A stretch of DNA of 46,545 bases. It comes from an uncultured Limnohabitans sp. (GTDB lineage: Bacteria > Pseudomonadota > Gammaproteobacteria > Burkholderiales > Burkholderiaceae_C). The translations under genes were made by a program, and so were the position numbers. Each line of letters begins with the position of its first letter. Position 1 is the first letter of the stretch. Shown in pieces: positions 1 through 7,712 of this stretch. The notes beneath the pieces are model-generated. The model made no database searches and was not told the origin of the DNA. It was given only the letters and a program-made list of their open reading frames with translations. The stretch is taken from NCBI GenBank assembly GCA_937928195.1, contig CALEYZ010000204.1, forward strand, positions 1 through 46,545, written 5' to 3'.

Positions 1-801
1 CTGCGAGAAGTTCAAGCACGCTTGTTGCTCAAGCTGAAGTTGCAAGTTGAGCAAGAAAGGGTCTTGGGGGCGAAGGGATTGCAGACTGAGTTGCAGAACG
101 GTGTTTTCTGCTTGCGCCCCATTGAACCCTGGCTTTGAGGGGTCTTGAATCAGGTTTTGCAAAACCAGCAATTGAGCCTGTTGACGCTTGATTCGGTTTT
201 GAAGGGCCACTTCGGGCGACCAGAGCGACTCTTCAATTTGCTGGCGCAGCAACTTGATTTGCTCCGCGCTCAAGTCACCATAAAAATCTGAAAAGCGATC
301 GACCGTGGCGTCGAGGCGCTTTTTCAAACGGTCCTCGGCGCTAGGCTGTAGCCAATCTTTTTTCCATTCTTCGTTTTTAACCGCCCACTGCTTTTCCAAA
401 TGGCGCAGTTGACGGGGTGTTAGTTGTAACACGATGGGCGTTGCCAGGTGTGAACTTTCCAGCGCGACAGCTTCGATGCGTTTTTCTAACTTGCCCCACA
501 CCTCGCAAGCTTGTTGGGTTGAGATGTTTTGTGGCGCCAAGCCTTGAGCTTGTACCAACAAATCAGCGACCAAAGGCAACTCTTCTTTGCGATGCCAGGC
601 TTGGAGTTTCTTCAAGGCTTGCTTGGCCTGCGCGGCCTGGGTGTCTGTGAAGTTGACATAGTTGTCGAGCCACCACGAACTGATCTCGGGCAGCTGGTTG
701 TAGCCCAATTTGATGGCGCTGCAGCCACTTAAGCTGGCGCTCATCACCACAGCTGCCAAAGAAGCCGCGATAATTCGAACCCAGAAGGAAATTTTCGCCA
801 T
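1..801 (-). CDS. DUF6279-family lipoprotein (partial, C-terminus outside window)
   Basis: An uninterrupted minus-strand frame runs from an ATG at 801 to the left window edge (267 codons, no stop), so the gene is cut by the window. The N-terminus has a positively charged start, a hydrophobic stretch (residues 7-22) and a lipobox LSGC with the lipidated cysteine at residue 27. The mature part begins SAIKLGYNQLPEISSWW and is rich in Gln, Leu and charged residues, probably helical; this matches my memory of the DUF6279 lipoprotein family, whose function is unknown. A ribosome site GAGGTG lies 6 bases before the ATG on the minus strand, inside the glmU coding region. The start codon shares two bases with the glmU ATG on the other strand. 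The internal ATG at 744 would delete most of the signal peptide and is less likely. Confidence 0.8.
   Translation of the reverse strand, partial: MAKISFWVRIIAASLAAVVMSASLSGCSAIKLGYNQLPEISSWWLDNYVNFTDTQAAQAKQALKKLQAWHRKEELPLVADLLVQAQGLAPQNISTQQACEVWGKLEKRIEAVALESSHLATPIVLQLTPRQLRHLEKQWAVKNEEWKKDWLQPSAEDRLKKRLDATVDRFSDFYGDLSAEQIKLLRQQIEESLWSPEVALQNRIKRQQAQLLVLQNLIQDPSKPGFNGAQAENTVLQLSLQSLRPQDPFLLNLQLQLEQQACLNFSQ
769..790 (+). promoter_or_regulatory. glmU -10-like box and ribosome binding site
   Basis: GATAAT at 769-774 is a good -10 hexamer; transcription would start near 781, giving a leader of about 19 bases. AGAAGGAA at 783-790 is a ribosome binding site 9 bases before the glmU ATG. No convincing -35 is visible. 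The whole region lies inside the signal-peptide codons of the divergent lipoprotein gene. Confidence 0.45.
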
Positions 802-2248
802 GTCGGACACCTCAACAAACCAATCAGCATTGTCACCTCAACGGCCCTTGGACGTGGTTGTCATGGCCGCAGGTAAGGGTACTCGGATGAAAAGCCGTTT
901 GCCTAAAGTGTTGCAGCGCTTGGCCGGCAAGCCCTTGCTAGGTCATGTACTCGACACGGCCGCGAAATTGCAAGCCCGATCTGCTGTGGTCATTACGGGC
1001 CATGGTGCAGACGAGGTGGAGGCTGCGGTGGCCCAGCAAGCCTCCGGCTTGGCGGTTAAGTTTGTGCGCCAGGAACCCCAGTTGGGAACAGGCCACGCTG
1101 TGCAACAGGCCGTGCCTGCATTGGCCGACGATGGTTTGGTGGTGGTGTTGTCGGGTGATGTGCCCTTGACGCAGGCTGACACGCTCAAAGCCCTCATGGC
1201 ATGTGTGACATCCGCCGGTACCGACCGATTGGCCTTGCTCACCCTCGACATGCCCAACCCCACAGGCTATGGCCGCATTGTGCGCACCGCACAAGGCAAC
1301 AGCGTGCAAGCCATCGTGGAGCAAAAAGACGCCAACCCAGAGCAACTGAAAATTCAAGAGGTCTACAGCGGCATCATGGCCGTGCCTGCTCGCCAACTTA
1401 AAACCTGGCTGGCCAAACTCGACAACCACAACGCCCAAGGCGAGTACTACCTCACTGATGTGGTGAAGTGGGCGGTGGCCGATGGCGTGACGGTGGTGGC
1501 CCATCGCATTCAAGACGAATTGCAGGTTACGGGCGTGAACAGTCCGCAGCAATTGGCGCAATTAGAACGCGCTTTCCAATTGCAACAAGCCAACGCCCTG
1601 ATGGTGCAAGGCGTGCGCTTGGCCGACCCCGCACGTTTGGATGTGCGGGGTGTGTTGCACTGCGATGCCGATGTTGAAATCGATGTGAACTGTATCTTTG
1701 AAGGCAAGGTGCATTTAGGCGAAGGCGTGCGCGTGGGACCCCATTGCGTCATTGCCAATGCCCGCATTGCGGCAGGCGCCGTCATTCACGCATTCACGCA
1801 CATCGATGGCGAAAAACTGGGAGTGACTGTCGGCGAGGGCGCTTTGATTGGCCCCTTTGCGCGCTTGCGTCCTGGCGCGCAACTGGGTGCCGAAGTGCAC
1901 ATTGGCAATTTTGTGGAAGTGAAAAATTCCACACTGGCCAAAGGCGCTAAAGCCAATCACTTGGCCTATTTGGGCGATGCCACAGTGGGCGAGCGCGTTA
2001 ACTATGGCGCCGGCAGCATCACGGCCAATTACGACGGTGCCAACAAACACCGCACGGTGATTGAAAGCGATGTGCATGTGGGCAGCAACTGCGTGCTGAT
2101 TGCACCCGTCACCATTGGTGCAGGCGGCACCGTGGGCGGTGGTTCCACCATTTCTAAAAGCACTGAGCCAGGTGCTTTGAGTGTGGCCCGTGGCAAACAG
2201 GTGAGCATTGCCAATTGGAAGCGGCCACAGAAAACGCCTAAGCCGTAG
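800..2248 (+). CDS. glmU: Bifunctional UDP-GlcNAc pyrophosphorylase / glucosamine-1-phosphate N-acetyltransferase
   Basis: GlmU makes UDP-N-acetylglucosamine in two steps: acetylation of glucosamine-1-phosphate, then uridylylation. The product feeds both peptidoglycan and lipid A. The 482-residue protein starts at ATG 800; the frame is open further upstream, but 800 has a ribosome site. The nucleotidyltransferase signature VVVMAAGKGTRMKSRLPK is at about residues 19-36, and SGDVPL follows in the same domain. The C-terminal third is a left-handed beta-helix with hexapeptide repeats, including GNFVEVKNS, KANHLAYLGD (catalytic-type His at about residue 387), YGAGSITANYDG and IAPVTIGAG. The N-terminus is about 15 residues longer than the E. 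coli form. The 3' end overlaps the convergent Lrp gene by 11 bases, and glmS lies just beyond it. Confidence 0.97.
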   Translation: MSDTSTNQSALSPQRPLDVVVMAAGKGTRMKSRLPKVLQRLAGKPLLGHVLDTAAKLQARSAVVITGHGADEVEAAVAQQASGLAVKFVRQEPQLGTGHAVQQAVPALADDGLVVVLSGDVPLTQADTLKALMACVTSAGTDRLALLTLDMPNPTGYGRIVRTAQGNSVQAIVEQKDANPEQLKIQEVYSGIMAVPARQLKTWLAKLDNHNAQGEYYLTDVVKWAVADGVTVVAHRIQDELQVTGVNSPQQLAQLERAFQLQQANALMVQGVRLADPARLDVRGVLHCDADVEIDVNCIFEGKVHLGEGVRVGPHCVIANARIAAGAVIHAFTHIDGEKLGVTVGEGALIGPFARLRPGAQLGAEVHIGNFVEVKNSTLAKGAKANHLAYLGDATVGERVNYGAGSITANYDGANKHRTVIESDVHVGSNCVLIAPVTIGAGGTVGGGSTISKSTEPGALSVARGKQVSIANWKRPQKTPKP

Positions 2249-2744
2249 GCAGTGGAATCTCCGTGCCAAATTTGGCACGCTTCACGCTGAAGAAAGCTTT
2301 GACGTTGCGCACATTGGCATCTTGCGTTAACAGCTTTTGCGTGAAAGCCAAATAAGACGGCATGTCGGGTACCTGCACCACCAGCATGAAGTCGGGCCCC
2401 GGCGACACGCGCCAACATTGTTGAACCGCTGCCTCTTGGATGGCGCGTGTTTCAAACGCGTGCAACAGCTCTTCCCCTTGTTTGTCCAGGCTGACTTCAA
2501 TCAGGGCTGTCACGTTGTGGCCCATGAGCCGCCCCATTTTGTCGGACGACAAAATGGCCACTTGTTTTTCAATCCAGCCTTCTTGCTGCAAGCGCTTGGT
2601 GCGGCGCAAGCAGGTGGGCGCAGAAATGCGCAATTTGTCGGCCAATGCAATGTTGCTGATGCTGGCATCGGCTTGCAAAATGGCCAGCAGTTGCAGATCG
2701 GTGGCGTCCAAGCTGCTCTGCAAGCGATTGACATCAGGATTCAT
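2238..2744 (-). CDS. Lrp/AsnC-family transcriptional regulator
   Basis: This 168-residue protein has the family layout: an N-terminal helix-turn-helix (LDATDLQLLAILQAD through the recognition-helix region ISAPTCLRRTKRLQQEG) followed by a RAM/AsnC ligand-binding domain (VTALIEVSL, VSPGPDFMLVVQVPDMPSYLAF). Such proteins are octameric or dimeric regulators that usually sense amino acids; the ligand here cannot be read from sequence. I chose the ATG at 2744 (MNPDVNRLQ); an in-frame ATG at 2771 would add nine residues, and neither has a strong ribosome site. It overlaps the glmU 3' end and is divergent from glmS across an AT-rich region with palindromes, so it may control itself and glmS; that is inference. 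Confidence 0.9.
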   Translation of the reverse strand: MNPDVNRLQSSLDATDLQLLAILQADASISNIALADKLRISAPTCLRRTKRLQQEGWIEKQVAILSSDKMGRLMGHNVTALIEVSLDKQGEELLHAFETRAIQEAAVQQCWRVSPGPDFMLVVQVPDMPSYLAFTQKLLTQDANVRNVKAFFSVKRAKFGTEIPLPTA

Positions 2745-2801
2745 AGGATTGTTAAATATTTCAATATTCAATTTATTTTGAAATAATAATCCATAAATTT
2801 A

Positions 2802-2842
2802 ATTTCATGAAATATTATTTCATTAATTAATGAAAATATACA
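2802..2842. promoter_or_regulatory. Palindromes in the Lrp/glmS divergent control region
   Basis: Two perfect palindromes lie in an AT-rich stretch unlike its surroundings: ATTTCATGAAAT (2802-2813) and TTTCATTAATTAATGAAA (2818-2835). Both are built from TTTCAT/ATGAAA half sites. TATACA at 2837-2842 is a possible -10 box for glmS. AT-rich, multi-site operators suit Lrp-family proteins, so these are candidate binding sites for the adjacent regulator. Confidence 0.45.
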
Positions 2843-2901
2843 GAGTAATTTCCAATCAAGACGCCTAAGATGCCCGCACATTCAATTTAAAGGATTGACC
2901 C

Positions 2902-4803
2902 ATGTGCGGCATTGTTGGTGCAGTTTCCGATCGAAACATCGTTCCCATTTTGGTTCAGGGTTTGCAGCGCCTAGAGTACCGAGGCTACGACTCCTGCGGC
3001 GTGGCCATTCATGAGGCCAGCCTCAAGCACGGTGCTGGCGGCCTGAAGCGCGCGCGAAGCACATCGCGAGTGTCTGAGTTGATGTCGCAAATTGAAACCG
3101 ACCATTTGGAAAGTGGCACGGGCATTGCCCACACCCGCTGGGCCACCCACGGCGCGCCTGCGGTGCACAACGCACATCCGCACTTCAGCTCTGGCCCTGG
3201 CAGTTTGGAGAATTTGAAAGACAAGCCTGGCCGTGTGGCCTTGGTGCACAACGGCATCATTGAAAACCACGACGAGCTGCGTGCACAGTTGCAAGCCAAA
3301 GGCTATGTGTTCACCAGCCAAACCGATACAGAAGTGATTGCGCACTGGGTGGACAGTGTCTACGACGGCGATTTGTTTGACGCTGTGAAACGCACCGTGA
3401 GTGAACTCAAAGGTGCCTATGCCATTGCCGTGTTTCACAAAGACGAACCCCAACGCGTGGTGGGGGCACGCGCGGGTTCGCCACTGATTTTGGGTGTGGG
3501 CACATCGCATCAAGAAAACTTTTTGGCCAGCGATGCCATGGCGCTGGCGGGCGTCACCGATCAAATCGTGTACCTTGAAGAAGGCGATTTGGTGGACATT
3601 CAATTGGGCAAGTATTGGATTGAAGACCGCTTGCATCAACGCGTGACGCGTCCTGTCAAAACCGTGCACGCCCACAGTGGTGCAGCAGAGTTGGGGCCTT
3701 ACCGCCATTACATGCAAAAGGAAATTTTTGAGCAACCACGCGCCATTGCCGACACCTTGGCCGGTGTGGAGCACATCGTGCCTGAGTTGTTTGACGGCGT
3801 GAAAGAAGGCGCTCACTCGGGCAGTGCTTTCAAAGTTTTCAAAGAAATCGACAAGGTGTTGATCTTGGCGTGTGGCACCAGTTATTACAGCGGCTGCGTG
3901 GCCAAGTACTGGCTGGAGTCGGTGGCTCAAATTCCTTGCCAAGTGGAAATTGCCAGCGAATACCGCTACCGCGACTCGGTGCCCGATCCCAAAACTTTGG
4001 TGGTCACCATTTCTCAATCAGGTGAAACTGCCGACACCCTGGCCGCCTTGCGGCATGCGCAAAGCTTGGGCATGCCGCACACCTTGACCATTTGCAACGT
4101 GGCCACATCGGCCATGGTCCGTGAATGCAAATTGGCTTATGTGACTCGCGCCGGCGCAGAAATTGGGGTGGCCTCCACCAAGGCGTTCACGACACAATTG
4201 GCGGGCTTGTTTTTGCTCACCTTGGCTTTGGCGCAAAGCAAAGGCCGCTTGAGTGAAGCTGACGAAGAGGTGCATTTGAAGGCCATGCGCCATTTGCCCG
4301 CAGCCCTGCAAGCGGTCTTGGCATTGGAGCCTCAAATCATCAGCTGGGCGCAAGAATTTGCGTCCAAAGAAAACGCGCTGTTCTTGGGCCGCGGCACACA
4401 CTATCCAATTGCTTTGGAAGGTGCCTTGAAGTTAAAAGAGATCACCTACATTCACGCAGAAGCCTATGCGGCGGGCGAACTCAAGCATGGTCCTTTGGCC
4501 TTGGTGACCAGTGAGATGCCCGTGGTAACGGTGGCGCCCAATGACGCTTTGCTTGAGAAATTGAAAAGCAATATGCAAGAGGTGCGGGCGCGTGGCGGTG
4601 TGCTGTATGTGATGGCCGATGGCGATACCAAAATTACCAGCAGCGATGGTGTGCACGTCATTCGCATGCCAGAGAACTATGGGGTGCTGTCGCCCATTTT
4701 GCATGTGGTCCCTTTGCAGTTGTTGGCCTATCACACGGCTTGTGCGCGGGGCACGGATGTGGACAAGCCTCGCAATTTGGCCAAGAGCGTGACCGTGGAA
4801 TAA
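2902..4803 (+). CDS. glmS: Glutamine--fructose-6-phosphate aminotransferase (isomerizing)
   Basis: GlmS converts fructose-6-phosphate and glutamine to glucosamine-6-phosphate, the committed step to amino sugars for the cell wall and lipid A. The 633-residue protein begins MCGIVGAV, so the N-terminal nucleophile Cys2 is present after Met removal, followed by the class II glutamine amidotransferase motifs EYRGYDSCGVA, HTRWATHG and HNGIIENH. Two SIS sugar-isomerase domains follow (SQSGETADTLAAL; EALKLKEITYIHAEAYAAGELKHGPLAL in two pieces), and the C-terminus DKPRNLAKSVTVE carries the conserved substrate-contacting lysine (about residue 628). It is about 24 residues longer than E. coli GlmS. A ribosome site AAAGGA lies about 8 bases before the start. 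No glmS ribozyme or small-RNA site was recognised upstream. Confidence 0.97.
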   Translation: MCGIVGAVSDRNIVPILVQGLQRLEYRGYDSCGVAIHEASLKHGAGGLKRARSTSRVSELMSQIETDHLESGTGIAHTRWATHGAPAVHNAHPHFSSGPGSLENLKDKPGRVALVHNGIIENHDELRAQLQAKGYVFTSQTDTEVIAHWVDSVYDGDLFDAVKRTVSELKGAYAIAVFHKDEPQRVVGARAGSPLILGVGTSHQENFLASDAMALAGVTDQIVYLEEGDLVDIQLGKYWIEDRLHQRVTRPVKTVHAHSGAAELGPYRHYMQKEIFEQPRAIADTLAGVEHIVPELFDGVKEGAHSGSAFKVFKEIDKVLILACGTSYYSGCVAKYWLESVAQIPCQVEIASEYRYRDSVPDPKTLVVTISQSGETADTLAALRHAQSLGMPHTLTICNVATSAMVRECKLAYVTRAGAEIGVASTKAFTTQLAGLFLLTLALAQSKGRLSEADEEVHLKAMRHLPAALQAVLALEPQIISWAQEFASKENALFLGRGTHYPIALEGALKLKEITYIHAEAYAAGELKHGPLALVTSEMPVVTVAPNDALLEKLKSNMQEVRARGGVLYVMADGDTKITSSDGVHVIRMPENYGVLSPILHVVPLQLLAYHTACARGTDVDKPRNLAKSVTVE

Positions 4804-4837
4804 ATGGGGTCAGATCAACATTAATTTCTAATCAGTG

Positions 4838-4911
4838 TGGGCAGAGGCCAAGTGCGGGCTTCCTCATACTGGGGTACCAGAAATCGTCAGCCCGCCCTTG
4901 GCCTCTGCTCA
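4838..4911 (+). repeat. Conserved-loop hairpin element, copy 1
   Basis: Arms 4838-4860 and 4889-4911 pair over 23 positions with one mismatch and one G-T pair (arm core GCAGAGGCCAAGTGCGGGCT against its complement). The 28-base loop at 4861-4888 holds CCTCAT, A, then CTGGGGTACCAGAAATCGT; inside it CTGG and CCAG could form a small apical stem. A second copy with a different stem but the same loop (25 of 28 bases) lies at 17974-18053. No T-tract follows this copy. It sits 34 bases after the glmS stop and 85 before gnd. The rest of the 193-base glmS-gnd gap holds no gene; TGGGGTCAGATC just after the glmS stop resembles sequences near REP-associated transposases, but this is only a recollection. 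Confidence 0.75.
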
Positions 4912-4996
4912 AACCGCTCACTGAACAGAGGTGACGCCATTCCTCTAATGCCCATGCGAAAATCCAGCACAAATTTCTGAAGACAAATACAGACAC

Positions 4997-6412
4997 ATGC
5001 AAACAACCATCGGACTCATCGGCCTCGGCGTCATGGGCGAAAACCTGGCCCTCAACTTAGAGCGCAACGGCTTCAGCGTCACAGGCTTTGACCTGGACGA
5101 CAACAAACGCAACAGTTTTGCCAAACGCACAGAAGGCCTGAACGCTTGCGCGGCCCCTACATTAAAAGACTTGGTCGCCAACCTGCAACTGCCGCGCCGT
5201 GTTTGGCTGATGGTGCCCGCTGGTGCGCCCGTTGACGCCGTGCTCTCAGAACTTCGCCCCTTGCTCTCTGCCGGCGACGTTGTCATTGACGGTGGCAACA
5301 CCCTGTACCGTGACACCCAGCGCCGAATGGAATCGCTGGATGGCACCGGCATTTTGTACGTTGGTTCTGGCGTGAGTGGTGGCGAAGAAGGCGCATTGAA
5401 AGGCCCAGCCTTGATGCCAGGAGGCAGCGCAGAAGCTTGGCCTTTGGTTCGACCATTTCTTCAAGCCATTGCGGCCAAAGCCGACGATGGCCAACCCTGC
5501 TGTGAATGGATGGGCCCAGGCGGTGCCGGGCACTTTGTGAAGATGGTGCACAACGGCATTGAATACGCTGACATGCAAATGATTTGCGAAGCCTATGCGC
5601 TCATGAAGGGCCTGGGCATGACCGCGCATCAAAAGAGTGCGGTGTTCCGTGAATGGGGCCAAGGTGAGCTGAGCAGCTACTTGATTGACATCACCGCCGA
5701 CATTCTGGCGCACGAAGATCCTGAAACAGGCAACGCCTTGGTGGAAATGATTCTGGACACCGCCGAACAAAAAGGCACAGGCAAATGGACCAGCCAAATC
5801 GCTTTGGACATGGGAGTGAGTGCACCCACCATTGCCGATGCGGTGTTTGCGCGGACCATGAGTGCTGTGCAGCCCGAGCGCGTGGTGGCTTCCAAATTGC
5901 TCAAAGGTCCCAAGCCGCAAGCGGCACAAAATTTGGACGAGGTCCTGCCCAAAATTCAAAAGGCTTTGTTGGCTGCCAAAATTTGCGCCTATGCCCAGGG
6001 TTTCGCTCTGATCAAAGCGGGCGACAAAGAGCACGACTGGCAATTGCCCATGGACAAGGTGGCGTCTGTGTGGCGTGCGGGCTGCATCATTCGCGCGCAT
6101 TTGCTGGAAGACATTCGCCGCGCGTTTGCCAACCAACATGACCTCACCAATTTGCTGGTGGACGTTCACTTTGCGCGTGTGATGGCCGAGTGCCAGCAAG
6201 ACCTGCGTGAGGTGGTGGCCATGGCTGCCATGAACGGCGTGGCCGTGCCAGCTTTCATGAGCGCTTTGAGTTACTACGATGCTTATCGCACGGAGCGTTT
6301 GCCAGCCAACTTGCTGCAGGCTCAGCGTGATTACTTTGGTGCCCACACCTATCAGCGTTTGGACAAGCCTGGCAAGTTTCATACGCAATGGCCCAAGGCC
6401 AGTCAGTCATGA
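4997..6412 (+). CDS. gnd: 6-phosphogluconate dehydrogenase, decarboxylating
   Basis: This enzyme of the oxidative pentose phosphate pathway converts 6-phosphogluconate to ribulose-5-phosphate, CO2 and NADPH. The 471-residue length is normal for the long, dimeric form. The N-terminal Rossmann motif GLIGLGVMGENLALN is at residues 6-20, followed by VIDGGNTLYRDTQRR, the family block SGVSGGEEGALKGPALMPGG, GPGGAGHFVKMVHNGIEYAD with the catalytic lysine at about residue 182, and DTAEQKGTGKWTSQIALD. The C-terminal helical tail is complete. There is no strong ribosome site before the ATG. The stop overlaps the start of the next gene (ATGA), so the exporter gene is probably co-transcribed. Confidence 0.96.
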   Translation: MQTTIGLIGLGVMGENLALNLERNGFSVTGFDLDDNKRNSFAKRTEGLNACAAPTLKDLVANLQLPRRVWLMVPAGAPVDAVLSELRPLLSAGDVVIDGGNTLYRDTQRRMESLDGTGILYVGSGVSGGEEGALKGPALMPGGSAEAWPLVRPFLQAIAAKADDGQPCCEWMGPGGAGHFVKMVHNGIEYADMQMICEAYALMKGLGMTAHQKSAVFREWGQGELSSYLIDITADILAHEDPETGNALVEMILDTAEQKGTGKWTSQIALDMGVSAPTIADAVFARTMSAVQPERVVASKLLKGPKPQAAQNLDEVLPKIQKALLAAKICAYAQGFALIKAGDKEHDWQLPMDKVASVWRAGCIIRAHLLEDIRRAFANQHDLTNLLVDVHFARVMAECQQDLREVVAMAAMNGVAVPAFMSALSYYDAYRTERLPANLLQAQRDYFGAHTYQRLDKPGKFHTQWPKASQS

Positions 6413-7014
6413 ACTTCAATGCCGAATTGGTGGCCGCCATGGCCATGTTTGCATTCGTGACTTCGGTCACACCAGGACCTAACAACATGATGTTGTTGGC
6501 CTCGGGCGTGAACTTTGGTGTGAAGCGCTCACTGCCGCATTGGCTGGGCGTTTCTTTAGGTCACTTTTTGATGCTGCTGTTGGTCGGCGCGGGCCTCGAA
6601 AGTTTGCTAAAGGCTTATCCCTTTGTGTACCAAGTGATGAAGGTCTTAGGCTTTGCTTACCTGGTGTATTTGGCGTGGGGCGTAGCCCGCAGTGGTGCGC
6701 CAGAGCGCAACAGCGAAGAGACCACGCAACCCATCAGCTTCTTGGGTGCGGCCGCCTTTCAGTGGGTCAATCCCAAAGCCTGGATCATGTCTATTGGCTA
6801 TTTCAGCAACTACATGCCGACCGATGCATCGCTCACTTTTGTGGTGCTCACCTGCATGATGTTCAGCGCCATCAATTTTCCCAGTGTGGGTTTGTGGGTG
6901 TGGTTGGGCGCCAGGTTAGAACATTATTTGCAGCAGGAAAGCTTGCGCCGTATTTTCAATTGGACCATGGCCTTGTTGTTGGTGGTGTCCATGGTTCCTG
7001 TCTTGTTTGTTTAA
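6409..7014 (+). CDS. LysE/RhtB-family exporter
   Basis: A 201-residue inner-membrane protein of the LysE/RhtB family, whose members export amino acids or related small molecules. The family N-terminal block VTSVTPGPNNMMLLASGVNFG is present in full, followed by about six hydrophobic segments and the central FQWVNPKAWIMSIG block. I chose the ATG at 6409 (MNFNAELVAAM), which overlaps the gnd stop by four bases; an in-frame ATG at 6388 is possible but sits inside gnd with no benefit. The substrate cannot be assigned. The link to gnd is probably only transcriptional. Confidence 0.9.
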   Translation: MNFNAELVAAMAMFAFVTSVTPGPNNMMLLASGVNFGVKRSLPHWLGVSLGHFLMLLLVGAGLESLLKAYPFVYQVMKVLGFAYLVYLAWGVARSGAPERNSEETTQPISFLGAAAFQWVNPKAWIMSIGYFSNYMPTDASLTFVVLTCMMFSAINFPSVGLWVWLGARLEHYLQQESLRRIFNWTMALLLVVSMVPVLFV

Positions 7015-7033
7015 GATTGAAACGACTTCGTTC

Positions 7034-7672
7034 ATGAAAAAAATCTTCAGCCTGTTGGCATTGTCTTGGTTAGGTGTATCTGCACAGGCAGGCCGTCCTT
7101 TGAATGTGGACGACGCCAACGTGAACGATCAGGGTGTTGCTCACGTTGAAACATTTTGGTCCCGCACTGCCGATGGCTCGCGTACCTTGACCATCGCACC
7201 CACTTACTCGCCTTTGCCCGGTTTGGATTTGATTGCACAAGATGTAAGAACTTTTTCAGGTGGTCCTCACAGCCAAACTTTTCAAGCCAAGATGCAAGTG
7301 ACAGCACCCAAAGAAAAATCTTGTCACTTTGCGTGGGTGTTGGGCGTGACGCAATGGCAAAAAGGTGAAGGGCAAAAATCTTTTGTGGCGGGCAATACAA
7401 GCCGCGACATGGGTGCAGGTACCCTGCATTCAAGTTTGGTCAGCGCCAGAGATGCTGAAGGCAAAGACGTGCCGTCTTGGGGCGTGGCCTGGGAACAAAC
7501 CATGGGTGATTGGACCGCTCACATTGAGGCAGTGGCGCAGCGTGCGTCCAAGCCTTTGGTGGGTGTTGGTTTGCGAAGAGATGTGTTACCAGGCTTGCAG
7601 ATTGATGGCACATGGGGCAAGCAAGGCGGCAAAGCTGTGTTGAGCTTGGGCACCAAGTACACATTCCAGTAA
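7034..7672 (+). CDS. Exported protein of unknown function
   Basis: I do not recognise this 212-residue protein. It starts at ATG 7034 (MKKIFSLLALSW) with a clear Sec signal peptide, probably cleaved after AQA at about residue 19; an upstream in-frame start at 7007 would spoil the signal. The mature chain alternates polar and hydrophobic residues, contains one cysteine and many Gly, Thr and Trp, and ends KYTFQ. That fits a small secreted beta-rich or outer-membrane barrel-like protein, but the usual terminal aromatic residue is followed by Gln. The motif GRPLNVDDANVND right after the signal peptide, and the beta-rich pattern, resemble small periplasmic proteins of Burkholderiales. It follows the exporter by 19 bases and ends in front of a terminator. 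Confidence 0.75.
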   Translation: MKKIFSLLALSWLGVSAQAGRPLNVDDANVNDQGVAHVETFWSRTADGSRTLTIAPTYSPLPGLDLIAQDVRTFSGGPHSQTFQAKMQVTAPKEKSCHFAWVLGVTQWQKGEGQKSFVAGNTSRDMGAGTLHSSLVSARDAEGKDVPSWGVAWEQTMGDWTAHIEAVAQRASKPLVGVGLRRDVLPGLQIDGTWGKQGGKAVLSLGTKYTFQ

Positions 7673-7684
7673 CTCGAGGCAGCG

Positions 7685-7712
7685 CTTGCATCATTGAGAT
7701 GCAGGGTTTTTT
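7685..7712 (+). terminator. Rho-independent terminator
   Basis: Stem CTTGCATC (7685-7692), loop ATTGA, stem GATGCAGG (7698-7705), then G and six T (7707-7712). It closes the plus-strand gnd-exporter-exported-protein transcript and touches the stop codon of the convergent FAD enzyme gene. Confidence 0.75.

Noticed and set aside
2745..2901. A glmS ribozyme or riboswitch upstream of glmS
   Set aside because: No ribozyme core is visible, the region is AT-rich and palindromic, and the ribozyme is typical of Gram-positive bacteria.
2971..4017. Long minus-strand frame opposite glmS, and similar frames opposite gnd, cysK, murC and the Nudix/MBL gene
   Set aside because: Each lies within a well-conserved gene on the other strand and has no family-like sequence or ribosome site.
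4804..4837. REP/transposase-associated remnant (TGGGGTCAGATC) after glmS
   Set aside because: The match is a recollection over few bases; no transposase or inverted partner is nearby.
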